From Micromonospora sp. NBC_01699 (lineage in GTDB: Bacteria > Actinomycetota > Actinomycetes > Mycobacteriales > Micromonosporaceae), in assembly GCF_036250065.1 (NCBI RefSeq), contig NZ_CP109199.1:7066001-7130000 (forward strand): 64,000 bases of DNA, read 5' to 3'. Within the stretch, counting starts at the first letter, position 1, and the number at the start of each line of letters is the position of its first letter. The notes beneath the pieces were generated by a model. The model searched no databases. It saw only the letters and a list, made by a program, of their open reading frames with translations, and was not told where the DNA came from. The position numbers and the translations under genes were made by a program. Shown here in pieces: positions 48,286 through 57,572 of the stretch.

Positions 48286-48924
48286 TCATTCCGAGAGTCG
48301 TACGACCAGATCGGAACGGAGCGCGGTGGTCTCGATCAGGTCGGCGTTGACCTGGTCGGTGCCCCGCGCCCGAGCGGCCGCCTCGGTCGCCGCGCGACCG
48401 AACCCGACGTGCCGTTCGGTGAGCCGGCGCAACCGCTCGCGCGCGTCGAGATCGAGGAACCACACCTCGTCGAGCAACCCGCGCAGCTCACCCCAGGGCG
48501 CGGTCGGCACCAGCAGATAGTTGCCCTCGGTGACCACGAGCCGTACCTCCGGCGGCACCCCGATCGCCCCGGCGATCGACTCCTCCAGGTCGCGACGGAA
48601 CTCCGGCGCGTACACGGTGGTGTCGACGACCGTACGCAACCGGTGCGCCAGGGCCACGAAGCCGGCCCCGTCGAAGGTGTCGATCGCACCCTTGCGGGCG
48701 TGCCGGCCGAGGCGGTGCAGTTCGGCCTCGGCGAGGTGGAAGCCGTCCATCGGCACCAGCGCGGCCGTCGGACCGAGCGCGGCCACCAACCGACCGGCCA
48801 GGGTGGACTTGCCGGCGCCGGGTGCGCCGGTAATACCGAGCAGCCGCCGGGGACCGGCGACGACGAGGGCGCGGGCCCGCGCCACGAGCTGGTCGAAGGT
48901 GTACGGCTGCGCCGGTACCGCCAC
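48286..48924 (-). CDS. P-loop nucleoside/nucleotide kinase-family protein, 212 aa
   Basis: Walker A is GITGAPGAGKSTLAGRLV (about residues 30-47). The substrate-site segment VPMDGFHLAEAELHRLGRHARKGAIDTFD and VVTEGNYLLV match the uridine-kinase/phosphoribulokinase-like group (COG1072, YggC/FrcK-like). It probably phosphorylates a small sugar or nucleoside; the substrate cannot be read from the sequence. It lies 11 nt downstream of the SIMPL gene on the same strand, and a 201-nt gap separates it from the GGDEF/EAL gene. Confidence 0.85.
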   Translation of the reverse strand: MAVPAQPYTFDQLVARARALVVAGPRRLLGITGAPGAGKSTLAGRLVAALGPTAALVPMDGFHLAEAELHRLGRHARKGAIDTFDGAGFVALAHRLRTVVDTTVYAPEFRRDLEESIAGAIGVPPEVRLVVTEGNYLLVPTAPWGELRGLLDEVWFLDLDARERLRRLTERHVGFGRAATEAAARARGTDQVNADLIETTALRSDLVVRLSE

Positions 48925-48935
48925 GGCTCGCCCGC

Positions 48936-49607
48936 TCAGTCGCGCGGTTGCGCGAGCACCGTCGGCTCGCTGATGGTGAACCGCGCCTCGACGCTGGCCT
49001 GGATGCTCTGCATCTGCGGATCGAGGTCGAGTTCGGGGACGCCGTCCATCGCGCCCTTGGCCCGGAAGTTCTGCGTCGAGCCGACCATCATCATCGGCCG
49101 GGGCTGGTCGGAGCTCGCGTCGGCGAGCTGGACCAGGGCGGTCACCCGGGCACCGAGCGCATCGGCGTACTCCCGGGCCCGGTCAACGGCCTCGCCGATC
49201 GCGGCCCGGCGCGCCTCCCGGTAGACCGGGCTGCCCGGCCGCAGTTCCCACCACGGCCCGGCGACCTGCGTCTGGTCCCGGTCGGCCAGCCGCAGCATCA
49301 GTTCGCCGAGCACCGTGAAGTCGGTGACGGTCACCGTCGTGCTCACGCTGCCGTGGTACGCCACCACCCGCTCACCGGAGCGTTTGACCTCGGGGTACAC
49401 CTGCAACTGACCGCTCTCCCGGCGCTCGATCGCGGCCCCGTACGAGTCGATCAGGGCGCGTACGCCCTCGGCCCGTTCGGCGAGCCGGGTCAGGGTGGCC
49501 TGCCGGTCCTTGTCCCGCGCGGTCGCGGTCACCTGGAAGCGCGCCAGTTCCGGCGGCACCTCACGAAACGCCTCGCCGCGTACCGCCACCACCGGACCAT
49601 CGACCAT
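48936..49607 (-). CDS. SIMPL (DUF541) domain protein, 223 aa
   Basis: The protein consists almost entirely of a SIMPL domain: VVAVRGEAFREVPPELARFQVTATARDKDRQATLTRLAERAEGVRALI, SVSTTVTVTDF and AIGEAVDRAREYADALGARV. It has no signal peptide, unlike many relatives (for example the periplasmic YggE/BP26 type), so it is predicted to be cytoplasmic. Function of the family is poorly defined; some members affect oxidative stress. ATG 49607 is chosen as the first start consistent with the domain. It lies between the flavoprotein gene and the kinase gene in one direction. Confidence 0.85.
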   Translation of the reverse strand: MVDGPVVAVRGEAFREVPPELARFQVTATARDKDRQATLTRLAERAEGVRALIDSYGAAIERRESGQLQVYPEVKRSGERVVAYHGSVSTTVTVTDFTVLGELMLRLADRDQTQVAGPWWELRPGSPVYREARRAAIGEAVDRAREYADALGARVTALVQLADASSDQPRPMMMVGSTQNFRAKGAMDGVPELDLDPQMQSIQASVEARFTISEPTVLAQPRD

Positions 49608-49660
49608 GGCCCCAACCCTAGGCGCCGCCGCTCGATCGGGCGAGCGATCGGCCCGGCGGA

Positions 49661-50824
49661 TCACAGCCGTACGGTGGGGACCGGTTGGTCGAGCAGCACC
49701 CCGCCGACCGTCTCGAACAGGTCGGGGCCGACCATGGCGTGCTGGGTCGCCACGTGCACGTCCCGGAAGCAGCGTTGCAGCGGGCTCGCCAGCCGGACCG
49801 AGGCTCCGCCACCGGCGTGGTAGACCAGATCGACGGCCTGGGCCGCGCTCCTGGTCGCCTGGGCGACGGCCAGTCGCAGCCGGGCCCGCCGGCCCACCGA
49901 CACCGCCTCGCCGGCCGACACCAGCCGCCAGCACTCGGCGATCTCGCCGACCAGGTACGCCCGCCCGCCGCCGAGAATCGCCTCCGCCTCGGCCAGCACT
50001 GTCCGGCTCATCGGCTTTGCGGCCAGCGGCTGCCCGGTCAACGGGTCGCGCTTGTCCCCCGCCAACCGGGCGAACTCGTCGAGTGCGGCGCGGGCGATGC
50101 CGAGCGCCACCGCGCCGATGCCGAACGCGAGCAGCCCGAACACCGGGAACCGGTAGAGCGGCCGGTCGAGCCGCGCCGGCCCGAAGATCGAGAACGCGTA
50201 CGCCTCCGGCACGAAGAGGTCCACCGCCTCGATGTCGTGGCTGCCGGTGCCGGCCAGCCCGACGACGTCCCAGTTGTCGTGCACGGTCACCTCGGCGGCG
50301 GGCATGATCACGTGCCGTACCTGCGGCATTCCGCCCGGTCCGGGGACCGGTCCCGCCTCGTTGACCACCACGCAGCCGCCGACCAGGTGGGTGGAGTGCC
50401 GGCTGCCGCTGGCGAACGACCAGCGGCCGCGTACGCGGTATCCGCCGGGCACGATGGTGGCCCGGCCGGAGGGGGCGGCGACCCCGGCGATCAGGAACCG
50501 TGGGTCGGCGAGCAGTTCCGCCGCCGTGGGCTCGTCCAGGTAGCCGAGGGTGATTCCGGTGGCGGCGGCGATCATCGTGCACCAGCCGACCGAGCCGTCG
50601 GCCCGGCCCAGTTCCTCGAAGATCTCGAACATGGCGAGCGGGTCGGTCTCGCCGCCGCCGATCCCCTGCGGCGCGGCGAGCCGGAACAGGCCCAGCCCGA
50701 CCAGCTCGGAGACCAGCTCCTCCGGCAGCGCCCGGTCGTGTTCGATCTGCGGCGCGAGCGCCCGGATCCGAGTGGAGAGAGCACGAACCTCGTCGATCAG
50801 TACCGGCGACATGACAGCCAGCAT
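49661..50824 (-). CDS. acyl-CoA dehydrogenase-fold flavoprotein (HsaA/HpaB-like), 387 aa
   Basis: This is an acyl-CoA-dehydrogenase-fold protein: N-terminal helices with LFRLAAPQGIGGGETDPLAMFEIFEELGRADGSVGW, a middle β-domain GRWSFASGSRHSTHLVGGCVV, and C-terminal helices AVDLVYHAGGGASVRLASPLQRCFRDVHVATQH. The C-terminal layout is that of the group D flavin monooxygenases (HsaA, NcnH, DszC-like), not of true β-oxidation dehydrogenases. It may therefore hydroxylate a small substrate with reduced flavin from a separate reductase. No reductase is adjacent. The start is ATG 50824 or the ATG four codons later. Confidence 0.83.
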   Translation of the reverse strand: MLAVMSPVLIDEVRALSTRIRALAPQIEHDRALPEELVSELVGLGLFRLAAPQGIGGGETDPLAMFEIFEELGRADGSVGWCTMIAAATGITLGYLDEPTAAELLADPRFLIAGVAAPSGRATIVPGGYRVRGRWSFASGSRHSTHLVGGCVVVNEAGPVPGPGGMPQVRHVIMPAAEVTVHDNWDVVGLAGTGSHDIEAVDLFVPEAYAFSIFGPARLDRPLYRFPVFGLLAFGIGAVALGIARAALDEFARLAGDKRDPLTGQPLAAKPMSRTVLAEAEAILGGGRAYLVGEIAECWRLVSAGEAVSVGRRARLRLAVAQATRSAAQAVDLVYHAGGGASVRLASPLQRCFRDVHVATQHAMVGPDLFETVGGVLLDQPVPTVRL

Positions 50825-50862
50825 AGGTGCGGGTCTCCCCCCGGACGAGGCCGGCGCCGACG

Positions 50863-52002
50863 TCAGCTCTCGGAGCTGCTGGCGGTGTCCGGGTACGGCT
50901 CGGGGTCGGTCACCCAGCCGGCGACGAGCACCAGTCCGGTGGGCCGGTGTACGGCGAGGAAGCCGAACGGGCGGTCGAAGTCGACGCGTACGAGTTGTTT
51001 CCGCTTCGTCGTCACCGGCCTGGCGGAACCGGCCATCATGGACATCGCGGTGACCGCGGCGGCCTTGAACCCGGTGGCGCCGAACGTGGCCGTCGCGCTC
51101 TGCCGCGCCTGCGACACGAACAGCGGCACCGGGCTGATTCCGGGAAAGTGTCCGTCGCTCGCGTCCATGGCGCTGCGCAGCCCGAACAGCGTGGCGTGTG
51201 CCGACAGGTCGTGGTCACCGCTGACGGTGAAGCCGACGGTCGAGACGACCAGCTCGGGTCGGTCGTCCGCCGCCGCCACGATCTCCGTCCGGACACCGGG
51301 CCCGGCCTCGATCGCCAGCGCCGAGCGTCCGGCGAGTGCGCCGATCGCGGCGGGCAGCACCTCCGGGGCGGGACGTGCCGGCTCGCCGAGGACGAGCACC
51401 ACGTCGACGTCGTCGCGTCCGACGACGGTCAGCAGGGTCACCGGTCCGGCCGGGGTTCGGGCGACCCGGAGCACGCTCAGATCGCGTGTCCTGCGGTGCA
51501 GGCCGACCAGGTCCCGCCCCCGCCACGGGCCCGCCTGTGGTCTGCGCGAGTCCTCCTCGAACCGTTCGACCCAGTCGGTCAGCACCAGCAGTGCGCTGGC
51601 CAGCAGCATGACCGTGTCGGCGTCCACGGCGACCGGCATGGCCGGGATCAGACCCCCGGTCCGCTCCGCCGCCCACCGGTCGAGCACCGGCTGGTCCACC
51701 TCGGAATCACCGGTGAGCTCCCCGCGCAGCGACTCCGGTACGGCGCGCAGCCACTGTTCGGTCAACGGCAGCTCCGCCCTCGACCAGAAGCCCAGGGCGA
51801 GGCGGGTGGTCGGCGAGTTGTCGAGGCCGAAGTCGGCGGGGCTGGCGGCGACGGCGAGCAGTTCCGTACGGGCGGGACCGGCCGCGTACGGGGCCAGCAG
51901 TGCCAGCAGCGGGTAGACACCGGCGCCGGAGAGCACCGTCTGCCGCCCGTCGAGCAGGGACGTCCATCGGGCGGTCAGGGTGTTGGCGGCTCGGACACTC
52001 AC
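50863..52002 (-). CDS. serpin-family protein, 379 aa
   Basis: The C-terminal serpin signature VDFDRPFGFLAVHRPTGLVLVAGWVTDP is clear. Upstream is the hinge-like GFKAAAVTAM that would become strand 4A on cleavage, followed by the exposed loop SMMAGSARPVTTKRKQ. Earlier parts (SLLDGRQTVLSGAGVYPLLALLAPYAAGPARTELLA; LLASALLVLTDWVERF) fit the serpin fold, with long truncations relative to animal serpins. The position equivalent to P14 is Phe where inhibitory serpins carry a small residue, so inhibition is uncertain. No signal peptide is seen. The GTG start at 52002 has GGGAGA upstream; the longer in-frame ATG (52104) overlaps a hairpin. Confidence 0.82.
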   Translation of the reverse strand: MSVRAANTLTARWTSLLDGRQTVLSGAGVYPLLALLAPYAAGPARTELLAVAASPADFGLDNSPTTRLALGFWSRAELPLTEQWLRAVPESLRGELTGDSEVDQPVLDRWAAERTGGLIPAMPVAVDADTVMLLASALLVLTDWVERFEEDSRRPQAGPWRGRDLVGLHRRTRDLSVLRVARTPAGPVTLLTVVGRDDVDVVLVLGEPARPAPEVLPAAIGALAGRSALAIEAGPGVRTEIVAAADDRPELVVSTVGFTVSGDHDLSAHATLFGLRSAMDASDGHFPGISPVPLFVSQARQSATATFGATGFKAAAVTAMSMMAGSARPVTTKRKQLVRVDFDRPFGFLAVHRPTGLVLVAGWVTDPEPYPDTASSSES

Positions 52003-52071
52003 AGCGGGTCTCCCGATCGTCGGTCGATGCTGCCGCACGGTACCCGTCCGGCGCCACCGGACCCGAACCGA

Positions 52072-52106
52072 ATGTGGCCGGTACGGGGAACCCGTACCGG
52101 CCACAT
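52072..52106 (-). terminator. strong hairpin after the ThuA/sugar-dehydrogenase gene
   Basis: ATGTGGCCGGTACGGG (52072-52087) and its exact complement (52091-52106) form a 16-bp stem with a 3-nt loop, 16 nt after the stop codon of the large secreted protein. There is no T-run. Confidence 0.7.
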
Positions 52107-52122
52107 CCCTGGTGGTGGTGAG

Positions 52123-55100
52123 CTAGCTGGCGTACGCCTCGAACTCCCAGAGGGAGTGGCCGTAGCCGGTGCCTCTCGCGGTGCCGTTGACCCGGATGTA
52201 GCGGCCGTTGGCGCCGAGGCCGGTCAGTTCGTCCACTCCGCCGTCGGCACCGGTCACCGAGCGAACGGTGGTCCAGGTGGTGCCGTCGTTCGAGGTCTGG
52301 ATCTGGTACGCGCTGCTGTAAGCCGCTTCCCAGCTCAGCTTGACCCGGCCGATCGCGGTGGGCGTGCCGAGGTCGACCCGGAGCGACTGCGGGTCGGCGA
52401 ACAGCGACGACCAGCGGGTGGTGAGACTGCCGTCCACCGCCTGAGCGCCGGACATGCCGGCCCCCTCACTGCTGGAGACGAGGGTCGGCTTGTTCAGCAG
52501 CAGGTTGGCTCCGGGCTGCGGGCCCGGACCGCCGCCGCCGCCGGTGCCGCCGTACACCTCGAACTCGAACAGCGAGTAGCCCCAGCCGGTGGCCCGGGTG
52601 GTGCCGTTGAGCCGCACGTACCGGCCGGTGCCGGTCAGGCCGGTGAGGTCGTCGACCCCGCCGTCACCGCCGGTGACGCTCCGGATGGTGGTCCAGGTGG
52701 CCCCGTCCGGCGAGGTCTGGATCTGGTACGCGCTGCCGTACGCCGCCTCCCAGGTCAACTTGACCCGGTTGATGTTGTACGAGGCGCCGAGGTCGACGTC
52801 GATCCACTGCGGGTCGGTGAACGCGCTGGCCCAGCGGGTGCCGGCCACCCCGTCGAAGGCGCCCCCGGCGACGAAGGCGTCCTGGACGCTGGACGACCGG
52901 GCCGGCTTGTTCAGCGCCAGGTTGGCACTCGGCTCCGGGTCGGGATCCGGGTCCGGTCCGGGTCCGCCGCCGGGCTGGGTGGAGAGGGTGAACTCGTCCA
53001 CGTCGAAGTAGGGGCCGGTGCCCTTGAACACCAGGTAGAGCGTGCGGGTGCCGCTCGGGGCGGTGACGCCGCCGGTGACCGAGGCCCACGTGTTGTATCC
53101 GCCGGTCGGCACCACCGTGGCCGAACCGACCAGCGGTCCGGTGGGTGAGTCGACCCGCAGTTCGAGGGTGCCACCACCGCCGGCCGGGGCGCCGACCCGG
53201 GCGCTGAACGACTGGATGCCGGTCAGGTTGTACGGGGTGTACGAGATCCAGTCGTTGTTGTCGACGTACCCGATCGCGCCGCCGCCCTGCGCGTTGCCCG
53301 GGGCGGTGACCTGGATGCCGCTGGAGTCACCGAAGTGCTCCGCCTGGCGGGTACGGGGTTGCAGCACCGCCTGGGTGTGCGTGGTCAGCGGTGCCTGGCC
53401 GCCGCCACCGAGGTCGGTGTACTCGGCGTCGATGATGCCGAAGATGTTCGCCGCGGTGTCGTGCTCGCCGTCGGCCGAGGTCTGGATGACCCCGGTGCAG
53501 CCCTGCACGCTGCCGAGCTGGTGACCGTGCGAGTCGTGGCCGAGTACGTAGTTCACCTTGACCCGGGCACAGTTGATCGCGCCGTCCTGGGCGTCGGTGA
53601 CGGTCACGTTGAACGGCACCGCGTCGCCGAAGTTGAACGTCGAGCCGTTGAGCGGGGTGTTCACGGTGACGACCGGGGCGCTGTTGCCGACGGTCACCAC
53701 CACGCTCGCGGTGCCGGTCTTGCCGGTGGTGTCCCGCACCGTCAGCGTCGGGCTCCGTACGCCGTTGGTGGTGTACGTGAAGGTCGGGTTCGCCGCCGTG
53801 GAGTCGGTGGTGCCGTTGTTGTCGAAGTCCCAGGCGTACGTGAACGGGTCGCCGTCCGGGTCGAGGGTGCCGGCCGAGGAGAACGCCACGGTCAGCGGTG
53901 CCGTTCCACTGGTCGGGGTCGCGGTGACCTTCGGGATGGGTGCCCGGCCCTCGCGGGCGTACTCGATCCGGTAGAGCGCCGAGTTCGCGTCGCCGTTGAA
54001 CCAGCCGGTGCCGTAGTCGAGCACGTAGAGGGCGCCGTCGGGGCCGAACTCCATGTCCATGATCTGGGTGCCGGTCCACGGGAACGGGTTGATCTTCAGC
54101 GGCTCGCCGGCCGCGTCGAGCTTGATGTTCTTGATCCAGCGACGGCCGAACTCACCCGCGAAGTAGGTGCCGTCGTAGTACTGCGGGAACGCCACGTCCG
54201 AGGTGGAGGCGGGGTTGTACCGGTAGACCGGGCCACCCATCGGGGACAGGCCGCCACCGGTGAACTCCGGCGGGCTGCCCGAGCCACCGTACGGCAGCCA
54301 GGCCGGGATGGCCGGCGGCAGCTGGGTGAGACCGGTGTTGTTCGGCGAGTTGTTGATCGGACCGCCGGCACAGTTGTACTTCGCGCCCGACGGCCCGCTC
54401 GGGAACGTGTACTCGTTGTACGCGTCGTTGCGCGCCGTGCAGTACGGCCAGCCGTAGAAGCCGGGCTGGGTGATCCGGGCGAACTCCACGTTGCCCGCCG
54501 GTCCCCGGTTCGGGTCGGCGGTGCCCGCGTCCGGTCCGTAGTCGCCGAGGTAGACCACGCCGGTGGCCTTGTCGACGCTCATCCGGAACGGGTTGCGGAA
54601 GCCCATCGCGTAGATCTCGGGACGGGTCCGGGCGGTGCCCGGCGCGAACATGTTGCCGGCCGGGACGGTGTAACCGCCGGCCGCGCTCGGCTTGATCCGC
54701 AGCACCTTGCCGCGCAGGTCGTTCGTGTTGCCCGAGGTGCGCTGGGCGTCGAACGCCGGGTTGCGGTCGGCCCGCTCGTCGATCGGGCTGAACCCGGCCG
54801 AGTCGAACGGGTTGGTGTCGTCGCCGGTGGACAGGTAGAGGTTGCCGGCGGCGTCGAAGTCCATGTCACCGCCGACGTGGCAGCACATGCCCCGACTGGT
54901 CGGCACCTCCAGGATCAGCGTCTCGCTGGCCAGGTTCAGGGTGTTGTCGGCGTTGAGGGTGACCCGGGTGAGCCGGTTGACGCCGTTCCAGGGGGCGAAC
55001 TGCGCCGGGGTGCCGGTGGCCGGCGCGCCACCGCCGGGGGTGCTCAGCGGCGGGGCGTAGTAGAGGTACACCCAGCGGTTGGTGGCGAAGTTGGGGTCGG

Positions 55101-56079
55101 CCTTGATGCCCTGTAGACCCTCTTCGTCGCCGGTGTAGACCGGCAGCGTACCGGCGATCTTGGTGTTGCCGGCGACGTCGGTGTGCCGGACCACGCCGTT
55201 GCGGGAGGTGTGCAGCACGCCCCGGTCGGGCAGCACGCTGAGGGTCATCGGCTCGCCGGTCTCGGCCAGCCCCTTGGCCAGTTCGACCCGCTGGAAGTTG
55301 CTGGTGACGGTGCCGCCGCAGTCGGTGGCCACCGTGCCGGAGGCGCCGAGGATGCCGCCGAGCAGGTGCTTGCGGAAGTTCGCGTCGGCGTACGAGGCGT
55401 CGGTGTGTCCCATCCCGGTGTACCAGGAGCGGCCGCCGCCGTAGTTCTGGCACCAGCTGATCGGGTGGTCCGACCCGTTGCTGCCACCGGTGTACGTGGT
55501 CTCGTCCAGCGTGGCCAGCACGTGCACGGTCCCGCGCGGGTTGGTCCGGTAGTTGTACCACTCGTCGAACCGGGACCAGCGCTGCGGCAGGCCGGCGGTG
55601 GACGTGTGCACCTGGTCGGCCACCTTGACCGTCGCGGTCTGCTCGGCCGGGTGCGAGGCGAAGTAGGCGCCGACCAGCCCGCCGTACCAGGGCCAGTCGT
55701 ACTCGGTGTCGGAGGCGGCGTGTACGCCGACGTAGCCGCCGCCGGCGGTGATGTAGCGCTCGAACGCGGCCTGCTGCGCCGCGTTCAGTACGTCGCCGGT
55801 GGTGGAGAGCCAGATGACCGCCCGGAACCGGGCCAGGTTGGCGTCGGTGAACTGGGCCCCGTCCTCGGTCGCCTCGACGGTGAAGTCGTTGGCCGCGCCG
55901 AGCGCCTGGATGGCGGCGATGCCGGGGGTGATCGAGCCATGCCGGAAGCCGGCGGTCTTGGAGAAGACGAGGACGCTGAACGCGGCTGCGCTGGCCGCCG
56001 GTGGTATGGCGACAATGCCGCCCACCACGAGGACCGCACTCAGCACAGCGCCGAGCCACGATCGCAGTGATCTACGCAC
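52123..56079 (-). CDS. secreted ThuA / sorbosone-type dehydrogenase / PKD / CBM6 / discoidin protein, 1318 aa
   Basis: Signal peptide residues 1-32 (RSLRSWLGAVLSAVLVVGGIVAIPPAASAA). Domains in order: ThuA-like (about 35-245, FSVLVFSKTAGFRHGSITPGI); glucose/sorbosone dehydrogenase β-propeller (about 255-690, GDEEGLQGIKADPNFATNRWVYLYY, CCHVGGDMDFDAAGNLYLSTGDD, RNPFRMSVDKATGVVYLGDYG); PKD (about 710-790, AWDFDNNGTTDST); a second β-domain; CBM6 (about 905-1025); two F5/8-type C discoidin domains (about 1040-1175 and 1185-1318). It probably acts on polysaccharide-derived sugars outside the cell. The start is GTG 56079 with a weak binding site. Two LacI-type boxes and a good promoter lie upstream, so it is likely carbohydrate-induced. 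Confidence 0.9.
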   Translation of the reverse strand: MRRSLRSWLGAVLSAVLVVGGIVAIPPAASAAAFSVLVFSKTAGFRHGSITPGIAAIQALGAANDFTVEATEDGAQFTDANLARFRAVIWLSTTGDVLNAAQQAAFERYITAGGGYVGVHAASDTEYDWPWYGGLVGAYFASHPAEQTATVKVADQVHTSTAGLPQRWSRFDEWYNYRTNPRGTVHVLATLDETTYTGGSNGSDHPISWCQNYGGGRSWYTGMGHTDASYADANFRKHLLGGILGASGTVATDCGGTVTSNFQRVELAKGLAETGEPMTLSVLPDRGVLHTSRNGVVRHTDVAGNTKIAGTLPVYTGDEEGLQGIKADPNFATNRWVYLYYAPPLSTPGGGAPATGTPAQFAPWNGVNRLTRVTLNADNTLNLASETLILEVPTSRGMCCHVGGDMDFDAAGNLYLSTGDDTNPFDSAGFSPIDERADRNPAFDAQRTSGNTNDLRGKVLRIKPSAAGGYTVPAGNMFAPGTARTRPEIYAMGFRNPFRMSVDKATGVVYLGDYGPDAGTADPNRGPAGNVEFARITQPGFYGWPYCTARNDAYNEYTFPSGPSGAKYNCAGGPINNSPNNTGLTQLPPAIPAWLPYGGSGSPPEFTGGGLSPMGGPVYRYNPASTSDVAFPQYYDGTYFAGEFGRRWIKNIKLDAAGEPLKINPFPWTGTQIMDMEFGPDGALYVLDYGTGWFNGDANSALYRIEYAREGRAPIPKVTATPTSGTAPLTVAFSSAGTLDPDGDPFTYAWDFDNNGTTDSTAANPTFTYTTNGVRSPTLTVRDTTGKTGTASVVVTVGNSAPVVTVNTPLNGSTFNFGDAVPFNVTVTDAQDGAINCARVKVNYVLGHDSHGHQLGSVQGCTGVIQTSADGEHDTAANIFGIIDAEYTDLGGGGQAPLTTHTQAVLQPRTRQAEHFGDSSGIQVTAPGNAQGGGAIGYVDNNDWISYTPYNLTGIQSFSARVGAPAGGGGTLELRVDSPTGPLVGSATVVPTGGYNTWASVTGGVTAPSGTRTLYLVFKGTGPYFDVDEFTLSTQPGGGPGPDPDPDPEPSANLALNKPARSSSVQDAFVAGGAFDGVAGTRWASAFTDPQWIDVDLGASYNINRVKLTWEAAYGSAYQIQTSPDGATWTTIRSVTGGDGGVDDLTGLTGTGRYVRLNGTTRATGWGYSLFEFEVYGGTGGGGGPGPQPGANLLLNKPTLVSSSEGAGMSGAQAVDGSLTTRWSSLFADPQSLRVDLGTPTAIGRVKLSWEAAYSSAYQIQTSNDGTTWTTVRSVTGADGGVDELTGLGANGRYIRVNGTARGTGYGHSLWEFEAYAS

Positions 56080-56151
56080 GGAAAGTCCCTTCCTGGTGCG
56101 ATGAGGACGGCGTGCGCCGATCACGCCCTTGCCGGGGGGGGTGGTGCCGTC

Positions 56152-56163
56152 GAGAGCGCTCTC
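56152..56163 (-). promoter_or_regulatory. LacI-family operator, proximal
   Basis: GAGAGCGCTCTC is a perfect 12-bp palindrome with the central CG step typical of LacI-family sugar repressors of actinomycetes. It lies between the promoter and the start codon of the large secreted protein. Confidence 0.75.
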
Positions 56164-56204
56164 CCGCCCGAGACCGACACGCCGACGGTCGGTGGCTGAG
56201 CGAG

Positions 56205-56246
56205 GTATGCGCATACATCGTTACGGTTGGATTGCGGGCTCGTCAA
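56205..56246 (-). promoter_or_regulatory. promoter with start-site palindrome
   Basis: On the minus strand TTGACG (56241-56246) and TAACGA (56218-56223) are 17 nt apart, the best -35/-10 pair in the window. The predicted start overlaps GTATGCGCATAC (56205-56216), a perfect palindrome that could bind a second regulator. Confidence 0.65.
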
Positions 56247-56265
56247 GGATTGTTTCGGCAATCCT

Positions 56266-56277
56266 GAGAGCGCTCTC
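56266..56277 (-). promoter_or_regulatory. LacI-family operator, distal
   Basis: This is a second GAGAGCGCTCTC, 114 bp from the first and 20 bp upstream of the -35 hexamer. Two boxes flanking a promoter suggest looping repression. The remaining sequence to dapC (56278-56405) holds nothing recognisable. Confidence 0.75.
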
Positions 56278-56405
56278 CCAGCGGGGCGAAATGGACCGGA
56301 GGACCCGTACCCGATTACAGATTTTCCGGGCCTGAATTGACGAAGGCCGAAGTTCGGACCGGGCGTGCGGACGCGCCGCCACCGCCGAGCCCCGTCGGCG
56401 GCCGG

Positions 56406-57572
56406 TCAGCCGGCGAGGCGCTCCGCGGCGGCGGCGATCCGCTCGTCGGTCGCGGTGACGGCGAACCGGACGTGACGCTCGCCCGCCGGCCCGTAGAAGG
56501 CGCCCGGAGCGGCCAGGATGCCGCGTTCGGCCAGCCAGTCGACGGTGGTCCAGCAGTCCTCGTCCCGGCTGGCCCAGAAGTAGAGCCCGGCCACCGAGTG
56601 GCCGATGGTGAAACCCGCCTTCAGCAGCGCCGGCCGCAGCACCTCGCGCCGGGCCGCGTAGCGGTCGCGCTGCGCCGCCACGTGTGTCTCGTCGCCCAGC
56701 GCGGCGACCATGGCCGCCTGGACCGGCCCCGGCACGATCATGCCGGCGTGCTTGCGTACCGCCAGCAGTCCGCTCACCAGCGCGGGGTCACCGGCCACGA
56801 ACCCGGCCCGGTAGCCGGCGAGGTTGGACCGCTTGGACAGCGAGTGCACCGCCAGCAAGCCGTCGTACGACCCGCCGGAGACCTCCGGCGAGAGCACCGA
56901 GAGCGGCTCCGACTCCCAGCCCAGGGTCAGGTAACACTCGTCGCTGGCCACCACCGCACCGCGCTCCCTGGCCCAGTCGACCACCTTGCGCAGGTGCGCC
57001 TGCGGCAGCACCTGGCCGGTCGGGTTGGACGGGGAGTTGACCCAGACCAGGCGTACCCGGGAGGTCGGACCGACCGCGGTCATCGAGTCGGCCCGGACCA
57101 CGGTGGCCCCGGCGAGCCGGGCGCCGACCTCGTAGGTCGGGTAACACACCTGGGGGATCACCACCACGTCGCCCGGCCCGAGGCCGAGCAGGGTGGGCAG
57201 CCAGGCGACCAGCTCCTTCGAGCCGAGGGTGGGCAGCACGCCGATCCCGGCCGCGTCGGCCCCGCAGTTACGCCCGACCCAGGCGGCGATAGCCGCCCGC
57301 AGCGCGGGGGTACCCGCGGTCAGCGGGTAACCCGGCGCGTCCGAGCCACCCGCCAGCGCCGCCCGGATCAGCTCCGGCACCGGGTCGACCGGCGTACCGA
57401 TGGAGAGGTCGACTATCCCGTCGGGGTGCCCGCCGGCGACCACCTTGGCGGGTGCGAGCAGGTCCCAGGGAAAGTCGGGCAGACCGTCGATCCGGTTCCT
57501 CGCCGAACCCGACGGCCCACCTCCGCTCCCACCACCGGGGGCCGCGCCCCCACCGGTCGGTACGCCGCTCAG
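56406..57572 (-). CDS. dapC: succinyldiaminopimelate transaminase, 388 aa, probable CTG start
   Basis: This is a class I/II PLP aminotransferase of the DapC type. [36 protein letters not shown] is the conserved start, followed by [15 protein letters not shown], the PLP lysine in [22 protein letters not shown], and [17 protein letters not shown]. It converts N-succinyl-2-amino-6-ketopimelate to N-succinyl-diaminopimelate, one step before DapE. Between the fdxA stop and the conserved start there is no in-frame ATG, GTG or TTG. A CTG at 57572 overlaps the fdxA stop (CTGA) and has GGAGAGG five nt upstream, so I take it as the start. dapC-fdxA linkage is common in actinobacteria. Confidence 0.88.
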   Translation of the reverse strand: MSGVPTGGGAAPGGGSGGGPSGSARNRIDGLPDFPWDLLAPAKVVAGGHPDGIVDLSIGTPVDPVPELIRAALAGGSDAPGYPLTAGTPALRAAIAAWVGRNCGADAAGIGVLPTLGSKELVAWLPTLLGLGPGDVVVIPQVCYPTYEVGARLAGATVVRADSMTAVGPTSRVRLVWVNSPSNPTGQVLPQAHLRKVVDWARERGAVVASDECYLTLGWESEPLSVLSPEVSGGSYDGLLAVHSLSKRSNLAGYRAGFVAGDPALVSGLLAVRKHAGMIVPGPVQAAMVAALGDETHVAAQRDRYAARREVLRPALLKAGFTIGHSVAGLYFWASRDEDCWTTVDWLAERGILAAPGAFYGPAGERHVRFAVTATDERIAAAAERLAG

